From the NCBI RefSeq assembly GCF_019042245.1, contig NZ_JAHQCX010000005.1, positions 1 through 64,000 of the forward strand: 64,000 nucleotides of DNA, written 5' to 3'. The notes below the pieces were generated by a model, which searched no databases, had not been told where the DNA came from, and worked only from the letters and a program-made list of their open reading frames with translations. Shown here piece by piece: positions 1 through 6,675 of this stretch; positions within the stretch are counted from its first letter, which is position 1, and every line of letters starts with the position of its first letter. Origin of the DNA: Diplocloster modestus. GTDB taxonomy: Bacteria > Bacillota > Clostridia > Lachnospirales > Lachnospiraceae. The translations under genes were made by a program, and so were the position numbers.

Positions 1-195
1 TATATAAGAAAGCGTTCGTTTCTGAAATTCTTTTTTAGAATTTTCAGGGTTGTTTCACTGTTTAGTTATCAATGTTCGTTCGCTGTCGAAAAGTTTGTCT
101 GAACAACTGCTTTATATGTTTACCAGCTTTTGCTCTTTCCTTGTTCGAGGCAGCTTAGATATAGTATCATAAACAACTTTTTGTGTCAAGCCATT
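1..195 (-). promoter_or_regulatory. strong leftward promoter and leader, probably of an rRNA operon lying outside the window
   Basis: On the minus strand a TTGACA box at 189-184 is followed after exactly 17 bases by TACTAT at 166-161. The transcript would run leftward off the window edge. No open reading frame begins in the 160 bases downstream. That leader contains GAACATTGATAACTAAACAG and a following CCCTGAAAA stretch, which resemble the processing-leader and spacer sequences of clostridial rRNA operons. The promoter is seen directly. The rRNA assignment is inference, because the 16S gene itself is not in view. Confidence 0.5.
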
Positions 196-353
196 TTTTT
201 ACTTTTTTTTGCTGCCATCTTTGATCTCTCGACCGCGGAATTTTATATTAGCATATGCTGTCGGAATCTGTCAATATTTAATTTAAATTTATCGATCTTG
301 CTCTTCTTTTTATACAATAAATAGTAAGAAATCACTTGAGACCTGCCCTTAGA

Positions 354-428
354 ACGCCTAACTCCGAAGGCTGGAGAACAGTTCCAGGCCCTTGCGAGGT
401 TCTTCCGCCTTTGGAGTTAGACGTTTTT
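354..428. other. long hairpin between the PII-like gene and the leftward promoter
   Basis: CTAACTCC and GGAGTTAG close a stem that extends inward through AAGGC/GCCTT and a second stem GGAGAAC/GTTCTTCC. On the plus strand the stem is followed by TTTTT (424-428), as in an intrinsic terminator. In minus-strand RNA the one outer mismatch becomes a U-G pair. It may terminate transcription past the PII-like gene, or be a small structured RNA. The rest of 196-485 is AT-rich and shows no gene. Confidence 0.4.
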
Positions 429-485
429 AGTCAGCCCTCCCTATTTTTCTATAGGTACACGTCTGCGAATAGCCCCCTGACCGAA

Positions 486-1166
486 TTATTCTTCTTCCAC
501 CAGTCGAAGCCCAGCCGTGCTGGTTACCGGCAGAGAGATAATGATCGCTTTCGCCTTGCTCTCCATTCCTGCCTGATGCATAACCGCCCGCATAATTTGA
601 TTTTTCTCTACACTTTTAGTTATTATAAAAATCATTTCTTTTTCAGATGCCAGTGAAACACCAAGGAACTTCTCCGCCTGCTCCATTCCCGTGCCCTTAG
701 CATGGATAATCGTACCTCCGGCTGCCCCTGCGCTTCGAGCCGCTTCCATAACCAAATCACTATAGCCCTGGTTCGCAATAACCAGCAGTAAATCATGTGT
801 GCAACCTGTCAATGTGGATTCCGCTCCCTTCTCATAGTCCTGATTTTCTGTTAAAAATAATAACTCCCGCTTTCCTCCAATGCTGCTGAGTGGAATGGTA
901 AAAGCGATCCCCGTGCCGGGAATATCGATCTGCAGCTTACTCTGCAGTCCTTTTTTCAAAGTAAGCCAAACCGAATCCGTGACGATTCCGAAAATAACTG
1001 CTTTCTCAGAATCCTCCAGACCAAAGTAATCCAGCATTTCACTATTAGCTGTCCCATTCCCGAGAGTAATCAATGATATCGCCGTATTTCGCTCTTTATA
1101 AAAGGTCAGAAATTTGGCTAACATATTCCGATTCGTAATGGTAACCATTAAATAAAGCTCACTCAT
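486..1166 (-). CDS. PII-like (P-II family) signalling protein, two-domain
   Basis: This 226-residue soluble protein is built of two PII-like halves, about residues 1-105 and 108-226. The second half shows the family pattern clearly: a LLLVIANQG strand, then AARSAGAAGGTIIHAKGTG, then a KEMIFIITKS strand. PII proteins are small ferredoxin-like regulators that bind nucleotides and control transporters. The start is supported by AAAGGAGG seven bases upstream. It lies 14 bases after the DUF1538 membrane protein gene in the same direction, and PII-like/DUF1538 pairs are a known arrangement. That suggests it gates or senses the transporter. It lacks the classical uridylylation-loop tyrosine in any obvious place, so it is not an ordinary GlnB/GlnK. 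The effector is unknown. Confidence 0.8.
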   Translation of the reverse strand: MSELYLMVTITNRNMLAKFLTFYKERNTAISLITLGNGTANSEMLDYFGLEDSEKAVIFGIVTDSVWLTLKKGLQSKLQIDIPGTGIAFTIPLSSIGGKRELLFLTENQDYEKGAESTLTGCTHDLLLVIANQGYSDLVMEAARSAGAAGGTIIHAKGTGMEQAEKFLGVSLASEKEMIFIITKSVEKNQIMRAVMHQAGMESKAKAIIISLPVTSTAGLRLVEEE

Positions 1167-1180
1167 AGTAGCCTCCTTTC

Positions 1181-2719
1181 CTACAATTCAATAATATCAT
1201 AATCATCCAGCAATTCAAACTCGGCAGCGGCCGGTGCCGTAACCAGGAATTTCTTGGAACTTCTCTCCTGAATGCGGTAAATAAGTCCCAGAATCTGAAT
1301 CGTTATGAGAGGCGTCATGGCTACCATGGCCACAACTCCAAATGCATCCGTAACAATATTCCCCCCCACACGGACACAGGCCCCCATCGCAAACGGAAGT
1401 AAAAAGGTAGCGGTCATAGGACCGGATGCCACACCACCGGAGTCGAACGCAATGGCCGTGAATATTTTCGGAACGAAAAATGATAATCCAAGTGCAATCG
1501 CATAGCCCGGAATGATAAACCAGAAGATGGAGATTCCGGTCAACACGCGAAGCATGGCGAGCCCGACGGAACAGGCCACACTGATGGACAAACTGTGTTT
1601 CATGGCTGATGCCGGAATTGCAGAATCCGTCAGCTCTTCCACCTGCTTTGTCAAAACATATACAGCCGGCTCTGCCATAACAATAAAATAACCGATAACC
1701 ATACCTATCGGTACAATAATAAAACGATAGGGCAGCGCCGCGATCATCTGTCCCAGATAATTACCGGCGGGCATAAAGCCCACATTCACGCCTGTCAGAA
1801 ATAATACCAGGCCTACATAAGTGTAGATCAGGCCGATTAGGATTTTAATCAGCGCTTTTTTACTCAGCCGCAGGGATACAATCTGGAAAATTCCAAAGAA
1901 TATAACAATCGGGAGAAGAGAGACTGCGATCTCCATCATATATGTCGGAAGCGCGCTGGAAAATAACTGCCGCAGAACAATCGAATTTTCTATCTCCGGA
2001 ATGGTCACCGGAACATATTCTCCGCCGGACGGATGAAAGACGAGGCCCAGCAAAAGTACCGCCATAATAGGCCCAATAGAGCACAATGCAACAAGTCCGA
2101 AGCTGTCATCCACAGCATGCTTGTCACTTCGGATTGTAGAAATACCGATACCCAGCGCCATAATAAAAGGTACTGTCATAGGTCCTGTAGTAACACCGCC
2201 GGAATCGAAAGCGACAGCAAGAAAATCTTTTGGGACAAAAAACGCAAGGCTAAACACAATAATATAGAAAAAGAACAGCATATAAGACAGTGGAATGCTA
2301 AACAGCATCCTCAAAAGCGCGAAGATCAAAAATATTCCCACGCCAAAGGCTACTGCAATTATCAGCACCTCATTTGCAATAGAAGGAACCTGATTCGCCA
2401 ATACCTGAAGATCCGGTTCAGAAATAGTAATAATAAATCCTAAAACGAAGCCCAATACGATCATAATCCAGAGCCGTTTCGTTTTTGTCATACAACTGCC
2501 GACCCGTTCCCCCATAGGAGTCATGGCCAGTTCCGCTCCCAATGAAAAAAATGTCATTCCCACCACCAGCAATACGGCGCCTATAATAAAGGCCATCAGT
2601 ATACTCGGTGAGGTGGGCACGATGGTAAAACATAGCAGCAACACAATACCCATGATTGGGAGAACCGCATTCAGCGATTCTTTTAGCTTTTCCTGTAGTT
2701 TTGTTCGATACAATAGCAT
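1181..2719 (-). CDS. DUF1538 family membrane protein
   Basis: This 512-residue polytopic membrane protein has about twelve hydrophobic segments. It is an internal duplication: the motif AFDSGGVTTGPMT near residue 170 recurs as AFDSGGVASGPMT near residue 425, which is the hallmark of DUF1538 proteins with two repeats. The conserved Asp-Ser-Gly-Gly within membrane helices suggests a transport path for a small ion or solute, but the substrate is not established for the family. The gene is first of a two-gene unit with the PII-like protein downstream. An AAAGGGAG site lies almost against the first ATG, so initiation may occur at the TTG two codons later. No clear promoter was found in the AT-rich 400 bases upstream. 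Confidence 0.8.
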   Translation of the reverse strand: MLLYRTKLQEKLKESLNAVLPIMGIVLLLCFTIVPTSPSILMAFIIGAVLLVVGMTFFSLGAELAMTPMGERVGSCMTKTKRLWIMIVLGFVLGFIITISEPDLQVLANQVPSIANEVLIIAVAFGVGIFLIFALLRMLFSIPLSYMLFFFYIIVFSLAFFVPKDFLAVAFDSGGVTTGPMTVPFIMALGIGISTIRSDKHAVDDSFGLVALCSIGPIMAVLLLGLVFHPSGGEYVPVTIPEIENSIVLRQLFSSALPTYMMEIAVSLLPIVIFFGIFQIVSLRLSKKALIKILIGLIYTYVGLVLFLTGVNVGFMPAGNYLGQMIAALPYRFIIVPIGMVIGYFIVMAEPAVYVLTKQVEELTDSAIPASAMKHSLSISVACSVGLAMLRVLTGISIFWFIIPGYAIALGLSFFVPKIFTAIAFDSGGVASGPMTATFLLPFAMGACVRVGGNIVTDAFGVVAMVAMTPLITIQILGLIYRIQERSSKKFLVTAPAAAEFELLDDYDIIEL

Positions 2720-3071
2720 TCTCCCTTTCTGATTTTAATTTTTTTCAATGAACGATTATGTAATCCAGATTAACTCCATAGTTACTTTTAACAAGGGCGG
2801 ATTGATAAGGATAAAATAAGAAGATTTTATACAATAGTGTTCGAAAAAGCCTCGCCGGCTATTTTTAATGCGCTGTACATAAACGGCAATTTTATTTATT
2901 TTTTGATTATAACATAAAATCCGCAAGAATTATAATATTTATTTTTAATCTTAACACGAAATATACATGTACCAAACAAATCCCAATAGGCAGAAGGATA
3001 TTCCACACGAAACAGAACGGAAACCAACAAAATGCAAAATGGATATACAAAATGAGAAAAGAAATCAAAAT

Positions 3072-3102
3072 GGACATGTCCCAAACTGAAATGGACATGT
3101 CC
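3072..3102. repeat. pair of GGACATGTCC palindromes
   Basis: Two copies of the perfect 10-base palindrome GGACATGTCC (3072-3081 and 3093-3102) lie 21 bases apart, both preceded by AAAT. They sit just beyond the yccF stop codon on its downstream side. They could be a protein-binding site or the remnant of a small element. Nothing else convincing is visible in 2720-3120. Confidence 0.45.
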
Positions 3103-3120
3103 CCTTTTGACTCTTTGTGT

Positions 3121-3480
3121 TTAGTGTACGGTTGCGCCGAATGGCATCAGCGCCAGTTTGGCCATCTTGAAGTGCTGGAGCCCAAACGGGATACCTACGA
3201 TCGTGATACAGAAAATGATTCCGAATATCACAGATTCCAGCGCCAAAGGAATTCCGGAGATCAGCAGCCATATCAGATTTACCAGAAAGGATACTGCCCC
3301 TCCGCCATAGTGTACTTCTTTCCCGAAGGGACACATACTCAAACCCGCAAACTTAAAACACTGTAAACCGACGGGAATGCCGACGATTGTGATGCACCAC
3401 AGGCATCCTGCCAGAGCCCAACTCAATCCGCTGATCAGCCCTCCGAATATAAACCATATTATGTTTCCTAAAAATGACAT
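3121..3480 (-). CDS. yccF: YccF domain-containing inner membrane protein
   Basis: This 119-residue protein consists of two YccF repeats. Each is a hydrophobic hairpin ending in a conserved CITIVGIP(V/F)GLQ...K segment and an MPFG-type motif (CPFGKEV near residue 51 and MPFGATV at the C-terminus). Two to four membrane segments are predicted. YccF proteins are widespread, with no firmly assigned reaction. AGGAGGTAAGAGC precedes the ATG. The gene starts 19 bases after the upstream hypothetical gene, so both are almost certainly one transcript. That transcript begins at the promoter and Mn2+-type riboswitch at 4019-4183, so YccF abundance may follow cellular manganese. Confidence 0.85.
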   Translation of the reverse strand: MSFLGNIIWFIFGGLISGLSWALAGCLWCITIVGIPVGLQCFKFAGLSMCPFGKEVHYGGGAVSFLVNLIWLLISGIPLALESVIFGIIFCITIVGIPFGLQHFKMAKLALMPFGATVH

Positions 3481-3499
3481 ATGCTCTTACCTCCTGTTC

Positions 3500-3958
3500 C
3501 TATCCTCCGAATCCACAATGCTCCATTTCACCTTTCTTCATATCTTCCAGTTCATTTAAAACTGAGTCTACCCGCACACGTGCATCCTGTACCTCTTCCA
3601 GGGCCTGGTCGATTTTCTTTTGTACATACCAATCTGCTATCACCCCGTCCAGAAAGAAATCTGCAAATGTAATGAATCCATCGATTTCCATTTTCAGATC
3701 CGCCGGAATCAATACATCCTTTAGCTCTCTTTGAAACCGCAGAAGCAATCGCTTGGCCTCCTCGATACTGGCACTGGCGTCATCCAGCCGGGAATGTTTT
3801 AACAAACCGATCAGAAGGCCGCCGCCGATCATGTCCCAGAGTCCCAGGTCTTTCGCATTGGATAGACATTTCTCCGCATCCTGCAGGCATTCCAGCGCTC
3901 TGTGTCCCGCCATCAAAGCTTCGTTGATCTCTCTGACATTCTCTTCTCTGTTGTACAT
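3500..3958 (-). CDS. hypothetical helical protein, first gene of the riboswitch-controlled yccF operon
   Basis: This 152-residue soluble protein is mostly helical and charged, with one short glycine-rich hydrophobic stretch (GLWDMIGGGLLIGLLKH). A coiled-coil-like C-terminus (IDQALEEVQDARVRVDSVL) ends in a Cys-Gly tail. I do not recognise a named domain. The start chosen is the ATG at 3958, because GAGAGGTAAAG lies just upstream. An in-frame ATG sixteen codons earlier (4006) has no ribosome site and sits right beside the terminator run of T residues. It is followed closely by yccF, and similar gene pairs occur in other Firmicutes. Control by the upstream yybP-ykoY riboswitch is the main clue to its role. 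Confidence 0.75.
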   Translation of the reverse strand: MYNREENVREINEALMAGHRALECLQDAEKCLSNAKDLGLWDMIGGGLLIGLLKHSRLDDASASIEEAKRLLLRFQRELKDVLIPADLKMEIDGFITFADFFLDGVIADWYVQKKIDQALEEVQDARVRVDSVLNELEDMKKGEMEHCGFGG

Positions 3959-4018
3959 ACTCTTTACCTCTCTCCTTTTGAACAGCGTTTCTAGTTCCGT
4001 TGTCATGTGGCAGAGGAT

Positions 4019-4062
4019 AAAAAAAGACTTTTATTCTGGCACTCTGCCACAATAAAAGTCTT
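4019..4062 (-). terminator. intrinsic terminator acting as expression platform of the riboswitch
   Basis: On the minus strand AAGACTTTTATT pairs with AATAAAAGTCTT around a GGCA/TGCC inner stem, followed by seven T residues (4025-4019). The 5' arm of this hairpin is the same segment that forms the 3' strand of riboswitch helix P1. Helix P1 and terminator are therefore mutually exclusive, giving an ON switch when ligand stabilises P1. Confidence 0.85.
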
Positions 4063-4148
4063 GCGCATTTCATTTCGATACGGACGCCTCTCGGCATCGT
4101 CTTGACGGTTTCGAAATCACCTTACGGTGTAGGCTACTCCCTTTTATA
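4051..4148 (-). promoter_or_regulatory. yybP-ykoY family (Mn2+) riboswitch aptamer
   Basis: Minus-strand RNA begins ATAAAAGGGAGTAGCC (P1 5' strand and the conserved GGAGUAGC loop). A small CACC-GUAA-GGUG hairpin and the conserved CCGUCAAGAC loop with a GACG/CGUC helix follow, and it closes with GCAAGACTTTTAT (P1 3' strand). This order and these loop sequences match the yybP-ykoY consensus, which senses Mn2+ and usually controls metal exporters. Here the downstream genes are a hypothetical protein and YccF, which is unusual. Recognition is by motif only; a covariance search was not run. Confidence 0.85.
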
Positions 4149-4154
4149 GTTTGG

Positions 4155-4183
4155 ATGATATCATAGCCGGGGGGAAATGTCAA
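4155..4183 (-). promoter_or_regulatory. promoter of the riboswitch-yccF operon
   Basis: TTGACA at 4183-4178 is followed by 17 bases and then TATCAT at 4160-4155. The expected start of transcription lies just upstream of the riboswitch P1 helix. Confidence 0.75.
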
Positions 4184-4270
4184 TGTACCTTTGTTATTTT
4201 TTTAACTTTCTGGAGTTGGGAATGGAGCTCCAGGATGTTCGGAGTTTCAATTATAATGAAAATCCCTGAT

Positions 4271-5494
4271 TCATTCCCGTCCGTCTGCGTACAGCCCCGT
4301 AAGATTCATAAGAATCTCCACGACCGTATCCATATCCTCCGCCGCCACATGTTCATAGGGTCCGTGACAGGCATAGTATCCAGCCCCCAGGTTCGGGCAG
4401 GGAAGCCCCCGGAAACTGAGCTGCGAGCCATCGGTGCCGCCGCGGATCGGCCTTGTGATATGGGTAAGGCCAGCCCGGTGAATCGCTTCGATTGCATTTT
4501 CCACCAGATGGAAATGCTGACGGATGACCTCCTCCATATTATAATACTGATCCCGGATATGAAGCTTGACAGTTCCGTCCCCATATTTGTCATTCAGAAG
4601 CACACAGATGTGCTCCAGACTCTTCTTACGCCCTTCAAACAGGCCCCGGTCATGATCCCGGATGATATATTCCATATCCGTGTCATCCGGTGTACCATTT
4701 AGCTTGGTCAGATGGAAGAATCCCTCGTATCCTTCCGTGTCCCGCGGCGTCTCACCGGAGGGAAGCATATTGTTCAGCTCATTCGCCACCAGCAGTGCAT
4801 TGATCATCGTGTTCTTGGATGAACCGGGATGGACTCCGAGCCCCGTAATATGGATCTTGGCCAGCGCCGCATTGAAATTCTCATAGTCAATGAGGCCTAC
4901 CTGGCTTCCATCCACGGTGTAGGCATATGTGGCACCGTATTTGCTGATGTCCAGATCCTTGGCGCCGGCGCCGATCTCCTCATCAGGCGGAAAGCTCAGG
5001 CAGATCTTTCCATGGGGAATCTCTCCCTTCATCAGGCGCTCTGCCAGAGTCATGATCTCTGCGATACCGGCTTTATCGTCCCCGCCCAGAAGCGTGGTTC
5101 CGTCGGTGACGATCAGCGTCTTGCCCTTCATGGAGGGCAGATGGGGAAACTGCTCTACCGTCAGCGTGCGGCCGCTGTCCCCCAGCGTCACATCTTTGCC
5201 GTCGTAGTTCTCTATGACCCGGGGCTTTACATTCTTTCCATTGAACGCAGCTGTGTCCAGATGGGCACAGAACCCCAGAGAAGGAACCTCCTCATATCCC
5301 GGTGTGGCCGGGATCGTGCCATACACATAACATTTCTCATCCACATGGGCATCCTCTATACCCATACCCTTCATCTCATCCACCAACAGATAAGCCAGGT
5401 CAAACTGGCACTGGGATGAGGGCACCGCGGTACTGGTATCATCACTGGTGGTGTGAACCACCACATATTTCAAAAACCGTTCATAAGCCCGCAA
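4271..5494 (-). CDS. pepT: peptidase T (tripeptide aminopeptidase, M20 family)
   Basis: This cytosolic dizinc aminopeptidase releases the N-terminal residue from tripeptides. The M20 landmarks are present: AHLDTA (zinc-binding His and catalytic Asp) near residue 63, GGDDKAG with the bridging Asp, FPPDEEIGAGA with the catalytic Glu pair, DGSQVG, and a C-terminal GGTDGSQLSFRGLPCPNLGAG segment. The start matters: AAGGAGGT abuts an ATG at 5500 with no spacing, while a TTG at 5494 sits seven bases downstream of it and gives a 407-residue protein of normal family length. A longer form from 5536 is less likely. It is the last gene of the peptide/threonine operon and 133 bases below the M42 peptidase gene, consistent with digestion of imported peptides. 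Confidence 0.9.
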   Translation of the reverse strand: MRAYERFLKYVVVHTTSDDTSTAVPSSQCQFDLAYLLVDEMKGMGIEDAHVDEKCYVYGTIPATPGYEEVPSLGFCAHLDTAAFNGKNVKPRVIENYDGKDVTLGDSGRTLTVEQFPHLPSMKGKTLIVTDGTTLLGGDDKAGIAEIMTLAERLMKGEIPHGKICLSFPPDEEIGAGAKDLDISKYGATYAYTVDGSQVGLIDYENFNAALAKIHITGLGVHPGSSKNTMINALLVANELNNMLPSGETPRDTEGYEGFFHLTKLNGTPDDTDMEYIIRDHDRGLFEGRKKSLEHICVLLNDKYGDGTVKLHIRDQYYNMEEVIRQHFHLVENAIEAIHRAGLTHITRPIRGGTDGSQLSFRGLPCPNLGAGYYACHGPYEHVAAEDMDTVVEILMNLTGLYADGRE

Positions 5495-5627
5495 ATCCAT
5501 ACCTCCTTCTACCGATCGATGAACATGTTCTTTCAATCGGATACTCTTTTATTGATGTTCATTTTCACATAAATATTTAACAGATATTCTTCTTATTAAT
5601 GATATCTTCCGCAGGCTATACGCATGC

Positions 5628-6665
5628 TCATCTGGTCAAATATTCCTTCAGTAATTCCGCCGTATTTCTGAGGGCGTCCACATGGGTCCTCTCATAGTGG
5701 TGTGAAGCGTCGGTGCCCGGGCCGATACAGGCAAAATTCACGTCAGCCCCGCGCACAACACACAGACTGGCATCGCTGCCGTAACGGTTATGTACCTCCA
5801 CCCGGTAGCCGATTCCCGCACGACGGGCAAGCTCGGTCAGACGTTTGCGGAATCCATAGTCATACGGGGAACGGCTGTCCTTTGCGCAGATCGTGACGCA
5901 GTGTTCATCAGAAGTATGGCCGATGCCCGCTGTTCCGATGTCGATGGACAGCATCTCGCGGGTATTCTGCGGAATGTAAGATACCCCATGCCCGATCTCC
6001 TCATAATTTGCCACATAGAAATGAGTGGTATGCCTGGGCCGGATTCCGTTCTCCGTCAGATACTTCATTACCGCAAACATAACCGCCACACAGGCCTTGT
6101 CATCGATGTACCTGGACTTGATAAAGCCCTTCGGCGTGATCACGGTCCTGGGATCATAGAACACGTAGTCCCCCACGCTGATCCCCGCATCCGCCGCATC
6201 CTGCGCGGAGCAGAAATCCTCGTCCAGACGGATCTCCATGTTGTCCTCCGTACGTACCTCATTGCGGGCCTCCTCCGGAAAATTGTGGACGGATGGTTTC
6301 TCGTAGAGCAGCGTCCCTGTATATTCGGTACCATCCATGGTGCGCACCACCAGATTCTCACCTTCATAGGTAGTCCATGTATATCCCCCGATCTGAGCTG
6401 CCCTCAGTCTTCCGCTGGGCAGAATCTCTTTGACCATAGCTCCCAGGGTGTCTATATGCGCGTTCACCAGAACCTGATCCTCATTCTCCTCCCCTATAAG
6501 AGTACCGTAGACCGCACCCTTGTTGGTGGTCTTTACGGGAATATGAAGAGAGGCGAATTCCCGGCGAATCCTCTCCATTGCCGCCTCACAGTCTCCTCCC
6601 ACGCTGGGGATCGCCAATAGCTCCTTCATTAACTCCAGCGTATAATCCATATCCAAGTTCATCAT
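5628..6665 (-). CDS. M42 family metallopeptidase (glutamyl/deblocking aminopeptidase type)
   Basis: This 345-residue cytosolic metal-dependent aminopeptidase belongs to the M42 family, whose members form large tetrahedral particles that trim short peptides. Metal and catalytic positions are visible in order: NAHIDTLG, RYIDDKACVAV (bridging Asp), NYEEIGHG (catalytic Glu pair), SIDIGTAG (metal Asp) and TDASHHYERTH (terminal metal His). Length is normal for the family. It begins 10 bases after the GH106-like gene stop and is followed by pepT, so it is part of the same transcript. Its likely role is trimming imported oligopeptides before PepT acts. Several M42 enzymes prefer acidic residues, but specificity cannot be read here. 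Confidence 0.87.
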   Translation of the reverse strand: MMNLDMDYTLELMKELLAIPSVGGDCEAAMERIRREFASLHIPVKTTNKGAVYGTLIGEENEDQVLVNAHIDTLGAMVKEILPSGRLRAAQIGGYTWTTYEGENLVVRTMDGTEYTGTLLYEKPSVHNFPEEARNEVRTEDNMEIRLDEDFCSAQDAADAGISVGDYVFYDPRTVITPKGFIKSRYIDDKACVAVMFAVMKYLTENGIRPRHTTHFYVANYEEIGHGVSYIPQNTREMLSIDIGTAGIGHTSDEHCVTICAKDSRSPYDYGFRKRLTELARRAGIGYRVEVHNRYGSDASLCVVRGADVNFACIGPGTDASHHYERTHVDALRNTAELLKEYLTR

Positions 6666-6675
6666 CTGATCTCCT

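Noticed and set aside
336..656. Plus-strand frame of about 100 codons across the PII-like gene end
   Set aside because: It runs antisense through the PII-like gene, has no ribosome site, and covers the hairpin at 354-428.
5790..6620. Long plus-strand frame opposite the M42 peptidase gene
   Set aside because: Antisense shadow without domain motifs or ribosome site; the M42 motifs on the minus strand are unambiguous.
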